DNA of 64,000 nt. Source: Mauremys mutica (taxonomy: Eukaryota > Chordata > Testudines > Geoemydidae). The stretch's first letter is position 1. Each line of letters starts with the position of its first letter. The stretch lies in the NCBI RefSeq assembly GCF_020497125.1, contig NC_059073.1:142299012-142363011 (forward strand). The letters run 5' to 3'. A program made the position numbers and the translations under genes. Below the pieces are notes generated by a model. That model searched no databases and had not been told where the DNA came from. It saw only the letters and a list, made by a program, of their open reading frames with translations. Of the stretch, positions 21,781 to 33,134 are shown piece by piece.

Positions 21781-22699
21781 TCATTCAAACTAATTTTTCA
21801 CTAGTTTCCTTCTTCCAGTTCTTTTTTATCACATCCTTCAATCCTGGTACCATGTGTTGTTTTATATCCAAGTAATCCACTAGTCTTAATAATCAGTCAT
21901 TGCTAGTAACTTAACAACAGGTTAACATATATACAGAGCATCTTAACTCCAGTCAAACTATCAATCTAACCTAAACCCAGCCGCCTCCTCCCACTGTCAG
22001 CTCCCACACCCCAGAGATCTTATTCATTCTCTTTAGGCCACACTCACCCCACAGGTCAAAGGGAGTTAGGCGTCTGAGTCTGGGCCAGAGGAAGGAGCCT
22101 CTCTCTGCTTAGGATTCAGAAGCATGAACCCTTTCCTGTAGTTAGGCAACTGAGCTGGGTCAGCCCTTTCTGATAAAAAGGAAGGAGGTGCCACCCTTAT
22201 ACCCATGGATGTGGGAGACGTAAGTTCAAATCCCCCCTTTGCCAGAGTCAGAAAAGGAACTTGGGCCCTGGCCTTCTACCTCCTAGTTGAGTGCTCTGGC
22301 TATTGTGAAGGGGAGGGGGGCACTGTCTCCTCCTTACTTTTTATGGGTTAGGTGTGCTCTGAGAGCACCTATCAGAGTGAACCCTGCAGGCAAGATAAGT
22401 GGGGGAACACCTAGTTTGCGAATCCTCGCAATGGCTTTGCGATGCCCACTGGCAGACAGGTAGGTGCCAAGGAATATTCGGCACCTACAGGGCGAGGCAG
22501 CAGCTGTACAGGGGTTTGGAAGAGCTAACACTTGGACTTGGATATCTAAGTGACACTTAGATGCCTCCATCCCTTTGTGGATCTAGCCCTTAGTGCCAGA
22601 TCCAAAGCCTGCTGAAGTCAATGGAAAGACTCCCATTGGCCTTGATGAGCTCTGCAGCGGGCCCTTAATCTGCCCATGAAGGTAAGCATACTAACCTCT
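21781..22699. other. Intronic stretch, little recognised
   Basis: Unassigned apart from a weak MIR-like match at 22185-22330 ('acgtaagttcaaatcccccc', 'tagttgagtgctctggctat') and short-palindrome repeat words near 22590-22665. Confidence 0.4.
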
Positions 22700-22905
22700 C
22701 ATGGGGTTGTGAAGTGTGATTACTGTTAGCAAGGGACTGCGAGAATCCTGGTTGGAAGGCACTGTGGAACTACGGCAGGGCTCAGCATTATTACGATGTG
22801 CAGATATAACACCGACAGACCCCGATCATCGGCGGGCAGGATCGAACCTGGAAACTCTGGAGCTTAGTGCATGAGCCTCTACCACACGAGCTAAAAGTCA
22901 ACTGG
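22700..22905 (-). repeat. tRNA-derived SINE with RNA polymerase III A and B boxes
   Basis: On the minus strand the A box reads TAGCTCGTGTGG (22882-22893) and the B box GGTTCGATCC (22839-22848), spaced as in a tRNA gene. The tRNA-related part is followed by an unrelated body toward 22700. It resembles a turtle tRNA-derived SINE; the family is not verified. It is not a tRNA gene: the cloverleaf is not maintained. The flanking (CT)n at 22938-22957 and the text to about 22985 may be part of an adjacent element. Confidence 0.65.
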
Positions 22906-22989
22906 CTCTTAGCTAAGGCTGTAGAGCAGACTCATTTTTACCTCTCTCTCTCTCTCTGTGGTCTCGGTGCCACTGAGAGAGAGCTGGAA

Positions 22990-23665
22990 CACCACACCCA
23001 GAAGGTGTGTGGGTTACACATAAATATCATGTGATTATCAGAGCTCAGTATTTCTGGAAGTTGTCTTTTTGTCTAATGGCCCATTGAGACTCTGCCAATT
23101 GACATCCAACCCATAGTATTTATCTCTGCTTTGACAGGTCATACATCCAACTTTGTATCCGCAAGAACGAAATGTGCAGCAAGTCCTTGTTTACAATAGC
23201 AGGGGTCTTTCTGACGTGTGTTTTTCATTGGAAAGCAAAAGGAAAAGAGAGGGTCAAGCAAGACCTGTTTTGAATTCACTAGGAGAAACTGAGATGCACA
23301 AAGAGGTTGTGAAATTCTTTCCTCAGCGTCAAACCTGGAAATGGTCTGAGGTTACCAACAGACACAGCTGTTTCTAATAAGGCGAGGAAGTCAGGGTAAC
23401 ATGGGATTCCTGTGGTCTTCCTGCATTCTAGAGAGACTAGGTTTGCATTTTTGTCTGCATTAAGGAGGTTATTTTTATAGTCAAAACATCATCAGATGGG
23501 ATTTAAAAAAAAACGTTGAGCCCTTTTATTATTCTGGATGAGAGCTCTCATTAGTGCAAAGGATCCTAGTAATTATAGTGGCGCCCACTAGTGGCACTTG
23601 AAAGTTGCCAGTTGAGTTTCCATGTTTTTCAGGAATTTAGAAGTCAATTGTAAAAATGTGTCTGA
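22990..23665. other. Intronic stretch, nothing assigned
   Basis: Contains a chance 74-codon + frame (23153-23377) with no recognisable domain. No repeat boundary identified. Confidence 0.4.
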
Positions 23666-23980
23666 GGGTACGTCCAGACTACACTGGGTCTACCAGCTAT
23701 TGGCGGGTAGCGATCGATTTATCGGGGATCGATATATCGCGTCTCATCTAGATGAGATATATTGATCCCCGAACGCGCTCCCCATCGACTCCGGAACTCC
23801 ACCGGAGCGAATGGCAATAGCGGAGTCAACGAGGGAGCCGCGGACATCAATCCTGCGCCGTGAGGACCCAAGGTAAATCAATCTAAGATACTTCAACTTC
23901 AGCTATGCTATTCACAGAGCTGAAGTTGCGTATCTTAGATCTACACTGGGGCGGGGGTGTCGACCATCCCTGAAGCTCAA
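23666..23980. mobile_element. Harbinger-like MITE with internal hairpins, TGA duplication
   Basis: Starts GGGTACGTCCAGACTACACT, ends GTGTCGACCATCCC, and is flanked by TGA (23663-23665, 23981-23983). Inside are a hairpin 'atcggggatcgatatatcgc' with its complement 'gatatattgatccccgaac' and a second hairpin around 'cttcagctatgctattcaca'. The layout parallels 3985-4280. The very ends pair poorly, so the right boundary rests mainly on the TGA. Confidence 0.65.
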
Positions 23981-23983
23981 ACG

Positions 23984-24510
23984 AGGCCTATAAAGTCTAA
24001 AGCTGGGAACAAATTATGTTTATATTTTTATTGGTAATTTAATTTGCATTGCTTTTGCATTACTTGTGCGTGTAGATGGAGGAAAAAGCATAACAAGACC
24101 ATGCAAAATTATGTATAAATAAAGAGGCCACAACAGTTACCCAAAATGTACAGGGAGAAGTATTTTTTAGATACACACTTTTTACAAATTCTCCAATGAA
24201 GTCACTTGGACTAGTATCTTGTTAGATATCAATGAAATGTCTATGGTACAAACTGCATTTAATTAGCTGAGGAGGATGGTGCTCTAAAATATTGTGAAAA
24301 ATTTCCTTCATAAAATCACAAATGTGTTTTTACAATGAAATATGCACAAAATCCTCCTCACCCCAATTAAGGTTATTTCTTTAAGTTACAATGAAAGGCC
24401 AAAACCTCAACTTTGGATGGTTTCACTGTGAATGTTTCATACAGCCTGGGGAATAAGATTTGCCACACTGGAATAGATCCATCGTTTGTCTAACAGCGGG
24501 CCATTCCTGG
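23984..24510. other. Intronic stretch, nothing assigned
   Basis: AT-rich unassigned sequence; no repeat ends or coding signal. Confidence 0.4.
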
Positions 24511-24628
24511 TTAGGCCCTGATTCTGCAAAGCACTTGAACACATGCTGAACTTTCGGTATGTGCTCATCTTATTGAATTCAAAGAGACTTAAGCACACGC
24601 TCACATGTTTTGCTGAATCAGGGCCTAA
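24511..24628. repeat. Short palindromic repeat, arms TTAGGCCCTGATTCWGCAAA
   Basis: The two 23-bp ends are inverted copies with two mismatches, and the 118-bp unit can fold on itself. Related words occur near 46905-46990. This looks like an old MITE-like family without clear target duplication. Confidence 0.65.
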
Positions 24629-24799
24629 ATTCCCACAATTATGCAAAATGGAGAGGGGAAGGAGCTTTTTGCTTGACCCCATTGGTGACCATCTGAGGTC
24701 ATGAAGCCCGGGGATTGATAGCCCTTTTCATGTTCATCTTAGCTACTATGATGACAGATCTAACATGTCCAGTTAACATATATAGACTGTTATCATGTG

Positions 24800-24910
24800 G
24801 CAGCAGCATGATCTACTGGTTAGGGAACTAGACTGGGAATCTGGGGACCTCCATTCTGCTCTCAGCTCTGAGACTGTCTCTTTGTCTGACCTTGGTCAAA
24901 TCACTTAGAG
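24800..24910 (+). repeat. MIR-type SINE fragment
   Basis: 'gcatgatctactggttaggg', 'tctgctctcagctctgagac' and 'gaccttggtcaaatcactt' follow the MIR order from the tRNA-related part to the core. Confidence 0.6.
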
Positions 24911-26583
24911 ACAAATTTTTAAGGGCATTTAGGTGCCTAGCTCCCCAGAGAGCTTAGAAGACAAGAGACAACAGACAAATGAAGGGCACTAGGACACAAT
25001 GAGACAATATTGGTCTGCATAATAGGCAATGCCTAAGATGCTTATGCTACAGAGGAATCATAGAATTATATCATAGGAATTTAAGGCTGGGAGGGACCTC
25101 AAGATGACATCAAGTCCAGCCCCCTGTGCTGAGGCAGGACCAAATATTCCTAGACTATCCCTGACAGGTGTTTGTTCAACTTGTTCTTAAAAACCTCCAT
25201 GATGGGAATTCCATAACCTCCCTTGGAAGCCTGTTCCAGAAATGTGCTAACTGTAAGGGTAGTTATGTTTTTCTAATATCTAACCTAAATCTTCCTTGCT
25301 GCAGAGTGAGCCCATTACTCTTTGTCCTACCTTCAGTGGACTTGGAGAACAATTGATCCTCATCTTTTTATAACAACCCTTTACATATTTGAAGACTGTT
25401 ATCAAGTCCCTATTCAATCTACTTGTCTCAAGACTAAACATGCCCATTTTTTTAACCTTTCTTCATAGGTCAGGGTTTCTAAACTTTTATCATTTTTCTT
25501 GCTCTCCTCTGGACTCTGCAATTTGTCTATATCTTTCCTAAAATGTAGTGCCCAAAACTGGATACAGTACTCCAGCTGAGGCCTCACTGGGGCTGAGTGG
25601 GATAATTACTTCCTTTGTCTTCACACTATACTCCTGCTAATACACCCCAGAATATTAGACTTTTTCGCAAGTGCATCACATTGTTGATTCATATTCAGTC
25701 TCTGATCCACTATAAACCCCAGATCCTTTTCAATAGTACTACCACCAAACCAGTTATTCCCCATTTTGTACTTGTGCATTTGATATGATCTTCTTCAGAA
25801 TAGTACTTTGTCTTTACTGAATTTCACCCTGTTAATTTCAGACCAATTCTCCAATTTGTCACAGTCCTTTTGAAATCAAATTCTGTCCTCCAAAGGTGCA
25901 CCCCTACCCAGCTTGGTGTCATCCAGAATTTTTATTACTCTCCACTCCATTGCTGAAGTCATTAATGAAAATATTGACTAGTACCAGCCCCAGTACCAGC
26001 CCTGTAGGACCCCACTAGATATGCCTTACCAGTTTGACAGTGAACCATTGCTAATGACCCTTAGAATACTGTCTTTCAATCAGCTGTTCACCTACCTTGT
26101 GGTAATTTCATCTAGACCACATTTCCTTAGTTTGTTTAGAAGAATATCATGTGGGAGTATGTCAAAAGCCTTACTAAAATCAAGATATATAATGTATACC
26201 ACTTTCTGCCTACCCACTATAGGCCAGTAATCCTGTCAAAGAAGGAAATTAGGTTGGTCTGGCAAAATACGTTCTTGACAATTCATGCTGGCTATTACTT
26301 AGAACCCTGTTATCCTCTAAGTACTCACAAATTGATTGTTTCATCATTTGTTCCAGAATCTTTCCAGGTATCAAAGTTAGGCTGACTGGTCTATTATTCC
26401 CTGGGTCCTCTTTGTTCCCCTTTTTAAAGATAGGTGGTATGTTTGCCCTTCTCCATGTCTCTGGGACCTCACTCGTCCTCCATGGGTTCTTGAACAGTTC
26501 TGAGATTGCTTCAGCTAGTTCCTCACATACCCTAACATGAATTTCATCAGCCCCTGCCAGCTTGAATACATCTAATTTATCTA

Positions 26584-27251
26584 TGTAAACGGGCTACTCA
26601 CCGCCACGGCGCCTCCTGCTGGTTTTTCCGGGGAATTAGCTCTTTTTCAGCCCGGAGCACCCTCTGCAGGCCAGTGATCCCCCTTTTTCCTATCGGCCCC
26701 GTGTCCCTCCCAGGACCCGGTGCCCCTTTAACTATAATTGGGTCTCCCCCTCCCAGGGGAACCCCCACCCTACTATCCCCACTTTGTCTCAGTAGTGGCC
26801 ACTGACAGTCATGGTCTAGCCCCACACCCTGGGGCAGACTGCAGTATCAGCCCACTCATCACAGGCAAAAGGGGTTTGGACCTGCTGCTTTGTCCTACCC
26901 CTGGGTTGTCCCTTGCAACCCCCAGTACCTCTTTGCCCTTTACTAGGCCGCAGCCTGGGGCTTTCCCGGCTGGAGCTTCCCTAGCTCCTCAGCCTGTCCC
27001 CCAGGCCTGCTGCACTCAGGTATCCAATCTCAGCTTCTAAGCAGCCAGGCCCATCTCTCTCTAGAAGCAGAGAGAGACTGTCTGTGCTCTGGCTTCCCTG
27101 CCTTCTTATAAGCCCCAGGGCTTCAGTTTGGGGCGTGGCCGCAGCTGCAGCCACTTCCTTAAGCAGCCCAGCTTCCAGAGCCACCGCTCTCAAGCCCTGG
27201 CAGGCAGCATTTCAAGCCCCTCCGGGCAGGAGCAGGGTCCACCCTGCTACA
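26584..27251 (-). mobile_element. 668-bp solo LTR inside the CR1, 5-bp duplication ATCTA
   Basis: Ends are TGTAAACGGG ... CCTGCTACA, i.e. TG...CA. They are flanked by ATCTA at 26579-26583 and 27252-27256, and removing the block restores the CR1 text. On the minus strand a TATA-like CTTATAAG (27105-27112) lies about 140 bp from the left end, followed by an AG-rich leader region, so the LTR probably reads minus. A 5-bp duplication fits some ERV classes and Gypsy elements. No internal region remains. Confidence 0.85.
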
Positions 27252-27257
27252 ATCTAA

Positions 27258-27503
27258 CTATTCTTTATCCTGTTCTTTCCCTAGTTTGGCTTCCCACTTG
27301 TTGCTAATGTTAATTATGTTGAGTATCTGGCTGCTATTAACCTCTTTAGTGAAGACAGAAGTGAAACAGGCATTAAACACCTCAGCCTTCTTCATGTCAT
27401 TTGTTATTAATTCTCCTTCCCTACTAAGTAGTAGACCTACACTTTCTTGTGTCTTTCTCTTGCTCCTAATGAATTTAAAAAGCCTCTTCTTATTGCCTTT
27501 CAT
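27258..27503 (-). pseudogene. CR1 ORF2 remnant (linker between endonuclease and RT)
   Basis: An 81-codon frame begins MKGNKKRLFKFIRSKRKTQE and includes GELITNDMKKAEVFNACFTS. This matches the CR1 segment just before the reverse transcriptase: in CR1 '[11 protein letters not shown]..' and 'D..KAEVLN..FASVFT'. The frame ends where the LTR interrupted the element. Non-functional. Confidence 0.85.
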
Positions 27504-27770
27504 GTCCCTTGCTAATTGTAACTCATTTTGTGCCTTAGCCTTTCTGATTTTGTCCCTACATGCTTTTGCTATTCTTTTGTACTCCTCCTTAGCAATTTGT
27601 CCATATTTCCATTTTTTGTTGGATTCCTTTTTGATTTCCAGCTTATTAAAGAGCTCCTGATAGAGTCATATTGGCCTCTTACTGTTCTTTCTATCTTTCC
27701 TATGCATCGGAATAGTTGGCAGTTATGCATTTAATATTGTCTCCTCGAGAAACTGCCAGCTCTCCTTATG

Positions 27771-28650
27771 ATAATAACTCAGTGAAAGTGCCTCTGTGCA
27801 GCATGACAGGTCAGTCTGTCCAAAGGAATATGAATAGAATCTTAGATCAATTCCTGCCAAAAAAAAAAAAAAAAAAGAAAGAAAGAAATCATTCAGTAAG
27901 TGCTCAGCTTTTAATGGCTTGGTGAAAAATATTTAGGGGATGCATTCAAAGCAGATGCACCCATGTAACATCAAATCTTCAGCACAAAAGTTGCAAGTTG
28001 CCCATGGAGGAGGGCAGTTGATCTCTGTGGCTTCGGTGAACTTGTGCATAAGGGAATTTAGGAGCTAACCTATAAGAGAAAAGAAGACTGGGAAAAGCAG
28101 AACAGTTATGTTTATAGGAGAATAAGGGCTTGACTCAAAGCCCGCTGAAGTCAGTATAAATTAAATCCCTACCCATCAGTCTAATGCACTCTTCACACAC
28201 TGCCTCTGTGTCATCTCTAAGCCCCACCTTATATTCTAGCCCCCAAGCAGGGTTTGGCCAACTGAACCTAGATTTCAAATATAGGCCATGTAAGGGGATT
28301 TGGGGACTGGTTCCCAGTGTAGGAGCTATTTCAGGATGGGGACCATAACTTTGCACTATGCTGTATTTCAGATATACTTCTTATGAACCTAATCATGATT
28401 TTAAAGCCAAATTTTACAGCTGCTGTAAACAGCTGGCTTCAGTGGAGTTGTGGCAGCTTACCCCAGGGTTTAATTTGTTCCAATAGGCCCTGGTACAAAG
28501 CGCACCGAGGTCAATGCAAGTCTTTGCACTGAGCTCAATGGGATGGGAATCAGGCCATAGTGTCATTAGGGAAGTACAGCAGAAGACAGCAGGACAACCA
28601 TCTATGTGAGCAGGCTCTAATCCATCCATCTATCTTATGTGTTTAAGGAG
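27771..28650. other. Intronic stretch with an A-run
   Basis: An A-rich run with GAAA units lies at 27860-27888. The rest is unassigned. Nothing gene-like on either strand. Confidence 0.45.
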
Positions 28651-28654
28651 CTAG

Positions 28655-28880
28655 TGTGTCCTGTTGGATAGAGCACTAGGCTGTGAGACAAAAGACTTTG
28701 CTTTCAGTCACGCTCTGTCCTTGTGTGGCCCCGGGCAAGTTGTTTCCTCTCTCTGGATCACTGTTTCCTCATCAGTAAATTGGGGGTAATGACACATCCC
28801 TTCCTTTTTAAAGCTTTACGAGATCTACAGATGAAAAGCACTACCCTTAGATGGTTCACTTTTTGGGGGACAGGGACTAT
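28655..28880 (+). repeat. MIR-type SINE
   Basis: 'gttggatagagcactaggct', 'gtggccccgggcaagttg' and 'tcctcatcagtaaattgggg' give the full MIR order, ending in 'tttacgagatctacagatga'. Confidence 0.7.
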
Positions 28881-29324
28881 TTGTTATGTGTTTGCATAAT
28901 GGGGTCTCCTAGGCACTACTCCAATACTACTACTAATAATAATAATTAATAATTAATAGCTATGTTTATTTCTGAGGTACCTACCACCATGGCAGAGGCA
29001 GAAGGAAATCAGAAAGGGATACAAGAATCGATGGCTTTTGGTAGTTGGGACAGATTCCTTCTTCTCTTTGGATTTACCCACCCCATACCAGCCAAGTCTC
29101 CGCAAGCATGCTGACATTTTTTAGATCAACAGTGATTTCTTTTGTGAAATCGGTCCCCTCTTCCGTGCACCCAGTGGGAAAATGTTCCCATGTAAATGCC
29201 TTAACACTTACAAACCTCCTATAGTCAGAGAAAGTGCTGGCCCCCATGAAGGCCTTGCAATCTGAAGAGAGAAGACAGATAAGACAAGCAATCATCATCA
29301 TCCCCAGTCTACAAGTAGTTTCTC

Positions 29325-29425
29325 CCTTTCCTAGGAGTTTTACACATGTTCACACAGGAAGTCTGTAGCAGAACGGGAAATTGAAGCCCACTCTGCTAAG
29401 TCCCAATCCAATGCCTTAATCACAA
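29325..29425 (-). repeat. MIR-type SINE fragment
   Basis: 'cacaggaagtctgtagcaga' and 'acgggaaattgaagcccact' are the complement of the MIR tRNA-related part and core. Diverged. Confidence 0.5.
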
Positions 29426-29817
29426 GGACAGCCTGTCTCTCTACATCAACCTCCCATCAGTACCTCTCCCATAAAACCTCTGCCAATGGGACCGAGTTTG
29501 GCCAGAATGTGATGTCACCAACTGATAAGTGCGCATTACAGGTCCCTGTACCAGAATCATATCTTCTGTGGATCCGGCACAGTGAGGGACCTGTAACGCA
29601 CGCTTCCCCGTGGGTTACATTAACAAAGCCTAGCCCATGTGGAATCTTTCTCAGTGAGACAGGAGTGGTCCACAGAGTGTGTAAAGGAGAGTGCGAAGTC
29701 TGTAGAGAGCTTTGGGGTCATCAGGCGAATGGAGATACATAGACACAGCCACTACGGGAGGATATAATGGGCTTATGCCTTCTCTAACGTGGTACTATCC
29801 TATTCATGTCCCCCTCA

Positions 29818-29951
29818 GGGTATGTCTACACTGCAATCCGGAGTTGTGATTGCAGCCCATATAGACATACCCAAGCTAGCTTTAATCTAGTGAGTCTGCC
29901 TATGTCTGCACATGCTGCAATCACACTTCTGGTTGCAGTGAAGACATATTC
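29818..29951. mobile_element. Short fold-back MITE, TCA duplication
   Basis: Left GGGTATGTCTACACTGCAAT and complement of right GAATATGTCTTCACTGCAAC pair over about 38 bases, through GTGATTGCAGC. TCA flanks at 29815-29817 and 29952-29954. 134 bp in all. Another member of the T-N-A target group. Confidence 0.7.
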
Positions 29952-29954
29952 TCA

Positions 29955-30454
29955 GTCTGGTTGCTGGCTCATATATTCCCACTCCTTTTCCCTCCCACCC
30001 CAAACCTGCAGTTTCCACCTCTGAGTCATTGAATAAATGCCAGCCACTGTGGGGGTTTTTTACAGCACCAAAATTATTACACCAGCTAACTTAGGTGCGA
30101 CTTTAACTGAAGCATGAAACTGCCCCATCTATGCATTTAACTGTGAAATTTCCAGTGTCGTGAGTTACTAGGAAAATTTCTTAGTCTGGAAAGGCTTTTA
30201 CATTTCTCAGCAGAGCTTAGGGAAAGGAATGATGCCTCTGAACGCTGGGAAGAGGAGCAGGTCCATATAATGAACTGAAAAGTATAAAGGGATTTATTTT
30301 TTAAAGTGAAGAAGGCAAAAACCAGCCAACGGAATGGTCTAGTCAAACTTTCCTTCACATGAAGTAAGTAGTTCTGCAGCAACTCTCTGAATAGACTAAA
30401 GGCTGGGAGTAAATTCTCAGGGTGGAGCTGGTCTGAAGACAGGAAGTATTTTCA
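29955..30454. other. Intronic stretch, nothing assigned
   Basis: No repeat boundary or gene recognised. Confidence 0.4.
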
Positions 30455-30680
30455 GTGACAAATTTATGGAAAGAAATTTTTAAAAAAAAGTCCATTTAAA
30501 GAAAGAAAAATCCAAAAAAAAGTTCTGGATTTTTTGATGAAAAATCAGACTGACAATTTTTCTATTTTTCCAAAAATGAAACATTTTTATAGCAAAAAAA
30601 AATGGATAATTTCAAAAGAAATGAAAATTGTCCTTAGGTAAAAGGTAATTTTGGCAGTGATGGTTTGAATGAAAAATTAT
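30455..30680. repeat. AT-rich 'aaaattttca' interspersed repeat
   Basis: 'gacaatttttctatttttcc', 'aaaaatgaaacatttttata' and 'aaaagaaatgaaaattgtcc' match the style of 8745-8920 and 43905-44260. Confidence 0.45.
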
Positions 30681-30866
30681 GAGCAGCTCTTCCTCAGGGA
30701 TGTCCTATATAGTGCCAGTCCTGCAGTCCTTATTCAGAACAAACTCCCAGCAACTTTTGGGTGCATCTATAATGGCTATTTCTTTCCCCCCACTTGCCAC
30801 AGTATCTGAGTGCCTCAGAATCTTTAATACATTTATCCCCACCATACTCTGTATAGGGCATTCCTA

Positions 30867-31166
30867 GGGCTTGTTTGCACTTACTAAAGGATCGATGCTG
30901 TGACAATCAATGCATCGGTGGTCGATTTAGCGGGTCTAGTGAAGTTTGCTCTCCCGTTGTCACCTATACACCACGTGATCGAGAAGATTAAGGGGAGTCA
31001 ACGGGAGAGTGTCTCCCATTAATGTCACGTAGTGTGGACCTCGCAGTAAATAGATGTAAGCTACATCGATTTGAGTTACACTATTCTGTGAAGGTTTACG
31101 TAACTATTCACGTAAACTCAAACTGCGTAGCTTAGATCAACTTTTCCCTTTAGTGTAGACAAGGCC
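30867..31166. mobile_element. Harbinger-like MITE, CTA duplication
   Basis: Left GGGCTTGTTTGCACTTACTA and complement of right GGCCTTGTCTACACTAAAGG are alignable with a small gap. CTA flanks at 30864-30866 and 31167-31169. Internal hairpins occur around 'gtttacgtaactattcacgtaaac' (31092-31115), a near-perfect palindrome. 300 bp, non-coding. Confidence 0.65.
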
Positions 31167-31169
31167 CTA

Positions 31170-31285
31170 TTTTACAGATGGAGAACTGAGTCACTTGGAA
31201 TTACACAGGAAGTCTGTGGCAGAGTAGGAGAATGAACTCAGGGTCCTAGGTTACTGCCATAACTACTGGACACCATTCCTCTATT
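31170..31285 (-). repeat. MIR-type SINE fragment
   Basis: 'attttacagatggagaactg', 'acacaggaagtctgtggcag' and 'gtcctaggttactgccataa' are the MIR order on the complement. Confidence 0.65.
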
Positions 31286-33134
31286 GTTAGGGAAGATACT
31301 ACAAATGATTTGCAGCATCTCAGACATGACAGAACATGACCTCAGATCAGACATGTCACAAGGCAAATGTTAGGACAGAAATCCTAGCTCCACTAAAGGC
31401 AATGGCAAAACTCTCATTGACTTCAGTGAGGCCAGGATTTCACCCCAGTTAGGGCCACTGTATGATACACCAGCTGGGGAAGGGAGGAACTTTTCTACAT
31501 TATCATGAAGGGAAAGTGAGGTCATTGGATCCTGTGGGACTGTAGTAAATTTCCAGAAATACACATGAGAAAAGAACTGAAAAATATGGATGCAGATTCT
31601 AAACTTTCTACGCCCCTTACACAGAGTTCATGAAGCATTTGGCCTCCAGGATTTTGGTTAGGGCCCATCTGTGTCGGGAACTTTTGTATTACACACAAAG
31701 AATCAATCGTTTCTGACTGTAGGGTTTGGATGGAACCTGTGGCATAAAATAACCTCAAATCTTGTAAATGCCACTATGAAGCTGAGACAGGAAAAGAATC
31801 TGCTCAATTGTCCTGAAAGCCAAAGACAACAAACTGCAAGGATCGTGTTCACATGAGTCAAGTAAGGCAAATGGGTAGTAGCTCCCATTGACTCTGCATG
31901 CACCTGAGCAGGACCAGCTGTTTCACCAGTGGCTCATGTATCCCTTGGCAGGAAAGCTCAGGGGACCTGCTTAGCGCTAGGGTTCACAAGCACCCCAGAA
32001 CCCAACTTTAAGGAAAAGGCTTGGGTTGAGCTGGTCAGATTGTTTGGTGGTTAATGGTGACATATTTGCTCTGCATCCATTTACAGGCTTCATTTCACAC
32101 CGGGCATCTGGTAAGCCTATGCAAATCTAGTGAGGCCACTTACATCATATCAGGATTTTTGGCCATATAACAGAAGTAGTATTGAACAGAACTGGACTTT
32201 TCTGATTGGTGGTCAGTGACGACACATGTCTGTAATCCCCAGTAATTGCCTGGGCCTGCTTTCCAATTTTTTTTAATATGCACTACAAATTCCATATATA
32301 TAAATGTAGTTTCATAACAGCAATAAAGACAGTGCAGGTGGTGTAGTTCAGAGCAATAATTGTACTTCTTGAGTGGCTAGAATAACTCCACCTGGCTTTG
32401 TGCCTGATTATGTAATACTACCTGCAGAGGGTGCCATAGTTGCCCATATATACAATATATATCCACATATATTCTGCTTTATTCCAATGTAACTATAAAT
32501 ACAGAGCAAAACTCCATCTCCCACCATAGCACTTAGACACTATGGTCCTGAAAGGACACAAAACTCATCAGTAGAGGCAGGCAAGCAAGCAATGGCAAAA
32601 CTCTCATGGGGAGTAGGATAAGAACTTACCAAGTGCAAAGAGTTCCTGCCTCAAAGCTGCCCTCTACCCCAACCACACGCGTATCTGTGTATCTTTTCTG
32701 CTGAAAGGTGACCTCCCAGGTGACTAATAATCTGTGATTTAATCAGGGTGAAATATCTTTCTAGGGACTGTAGAGCAATTTGTTTCAGTGTTAATCACCC
32801 ACTACTAGTTTTCAGCCATTATTCACTTGCCATAAAGTCGGTTTCCAGCCAGTTCACAAGGAAACATAAAACCCATTAAATATTGCCGGCACACCAGAGT
32901 GCATTTTAAATTGTTGGGACACCTTATTAGTGCTACCTCAGGGAATGTAGCAGTTAGCAGTAGCCTTTATCTGAAGTGCATGGACCCAATTAAAAGATCC
33001 TGAAAGCACTACCTATTTGCTAATAGTATAGAAGATTTAGGGGCAGATTCTGCCACACTTACATTGAGTAATACCTTCCTCCTCAAGTGGTCCGATTGAA
33101 ATCAGTAAGGCGTAAAGGTGGAAGAATTAGTCTG
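31286..33134. other. Intronic stretch, little recognised
   Basis: Contains a diverged copy of the short palindrome seen at 14406-14473 (31378-31446). Otherwise it is unassigned, including an AT-rich part at 32260-32510. No gene-like signal. Confidence 0.4.

Larger units (their letters stand above)
25056..27770 (-). mobile_element. 5'-truncated CR1 LINE, about 2.05 kb plus an inserted LTR
   Basis: The 3' end lies at the left: 'aatcatagaattatatcata' followed by the classic CR1 phrase 'gggagggacctcaagatgac' and the region encoding the end of ORF2. The element runs leftward on the minus strand from about 27770, where it matches the pre-RT part of ORF2. It carries many stops and frameshifts. At 26584-27251 it is split by a solo LTR. 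CR1 copies normally lack long target duplications, and none was seen. Confidence 0.85.

Noticed and set aside
22839..22893. Possible tRNA gene (A and B boxes)
   Set aside because: The flanks cannot form acceptor and anticodon stems; a tRNA-derived SINE explains it.
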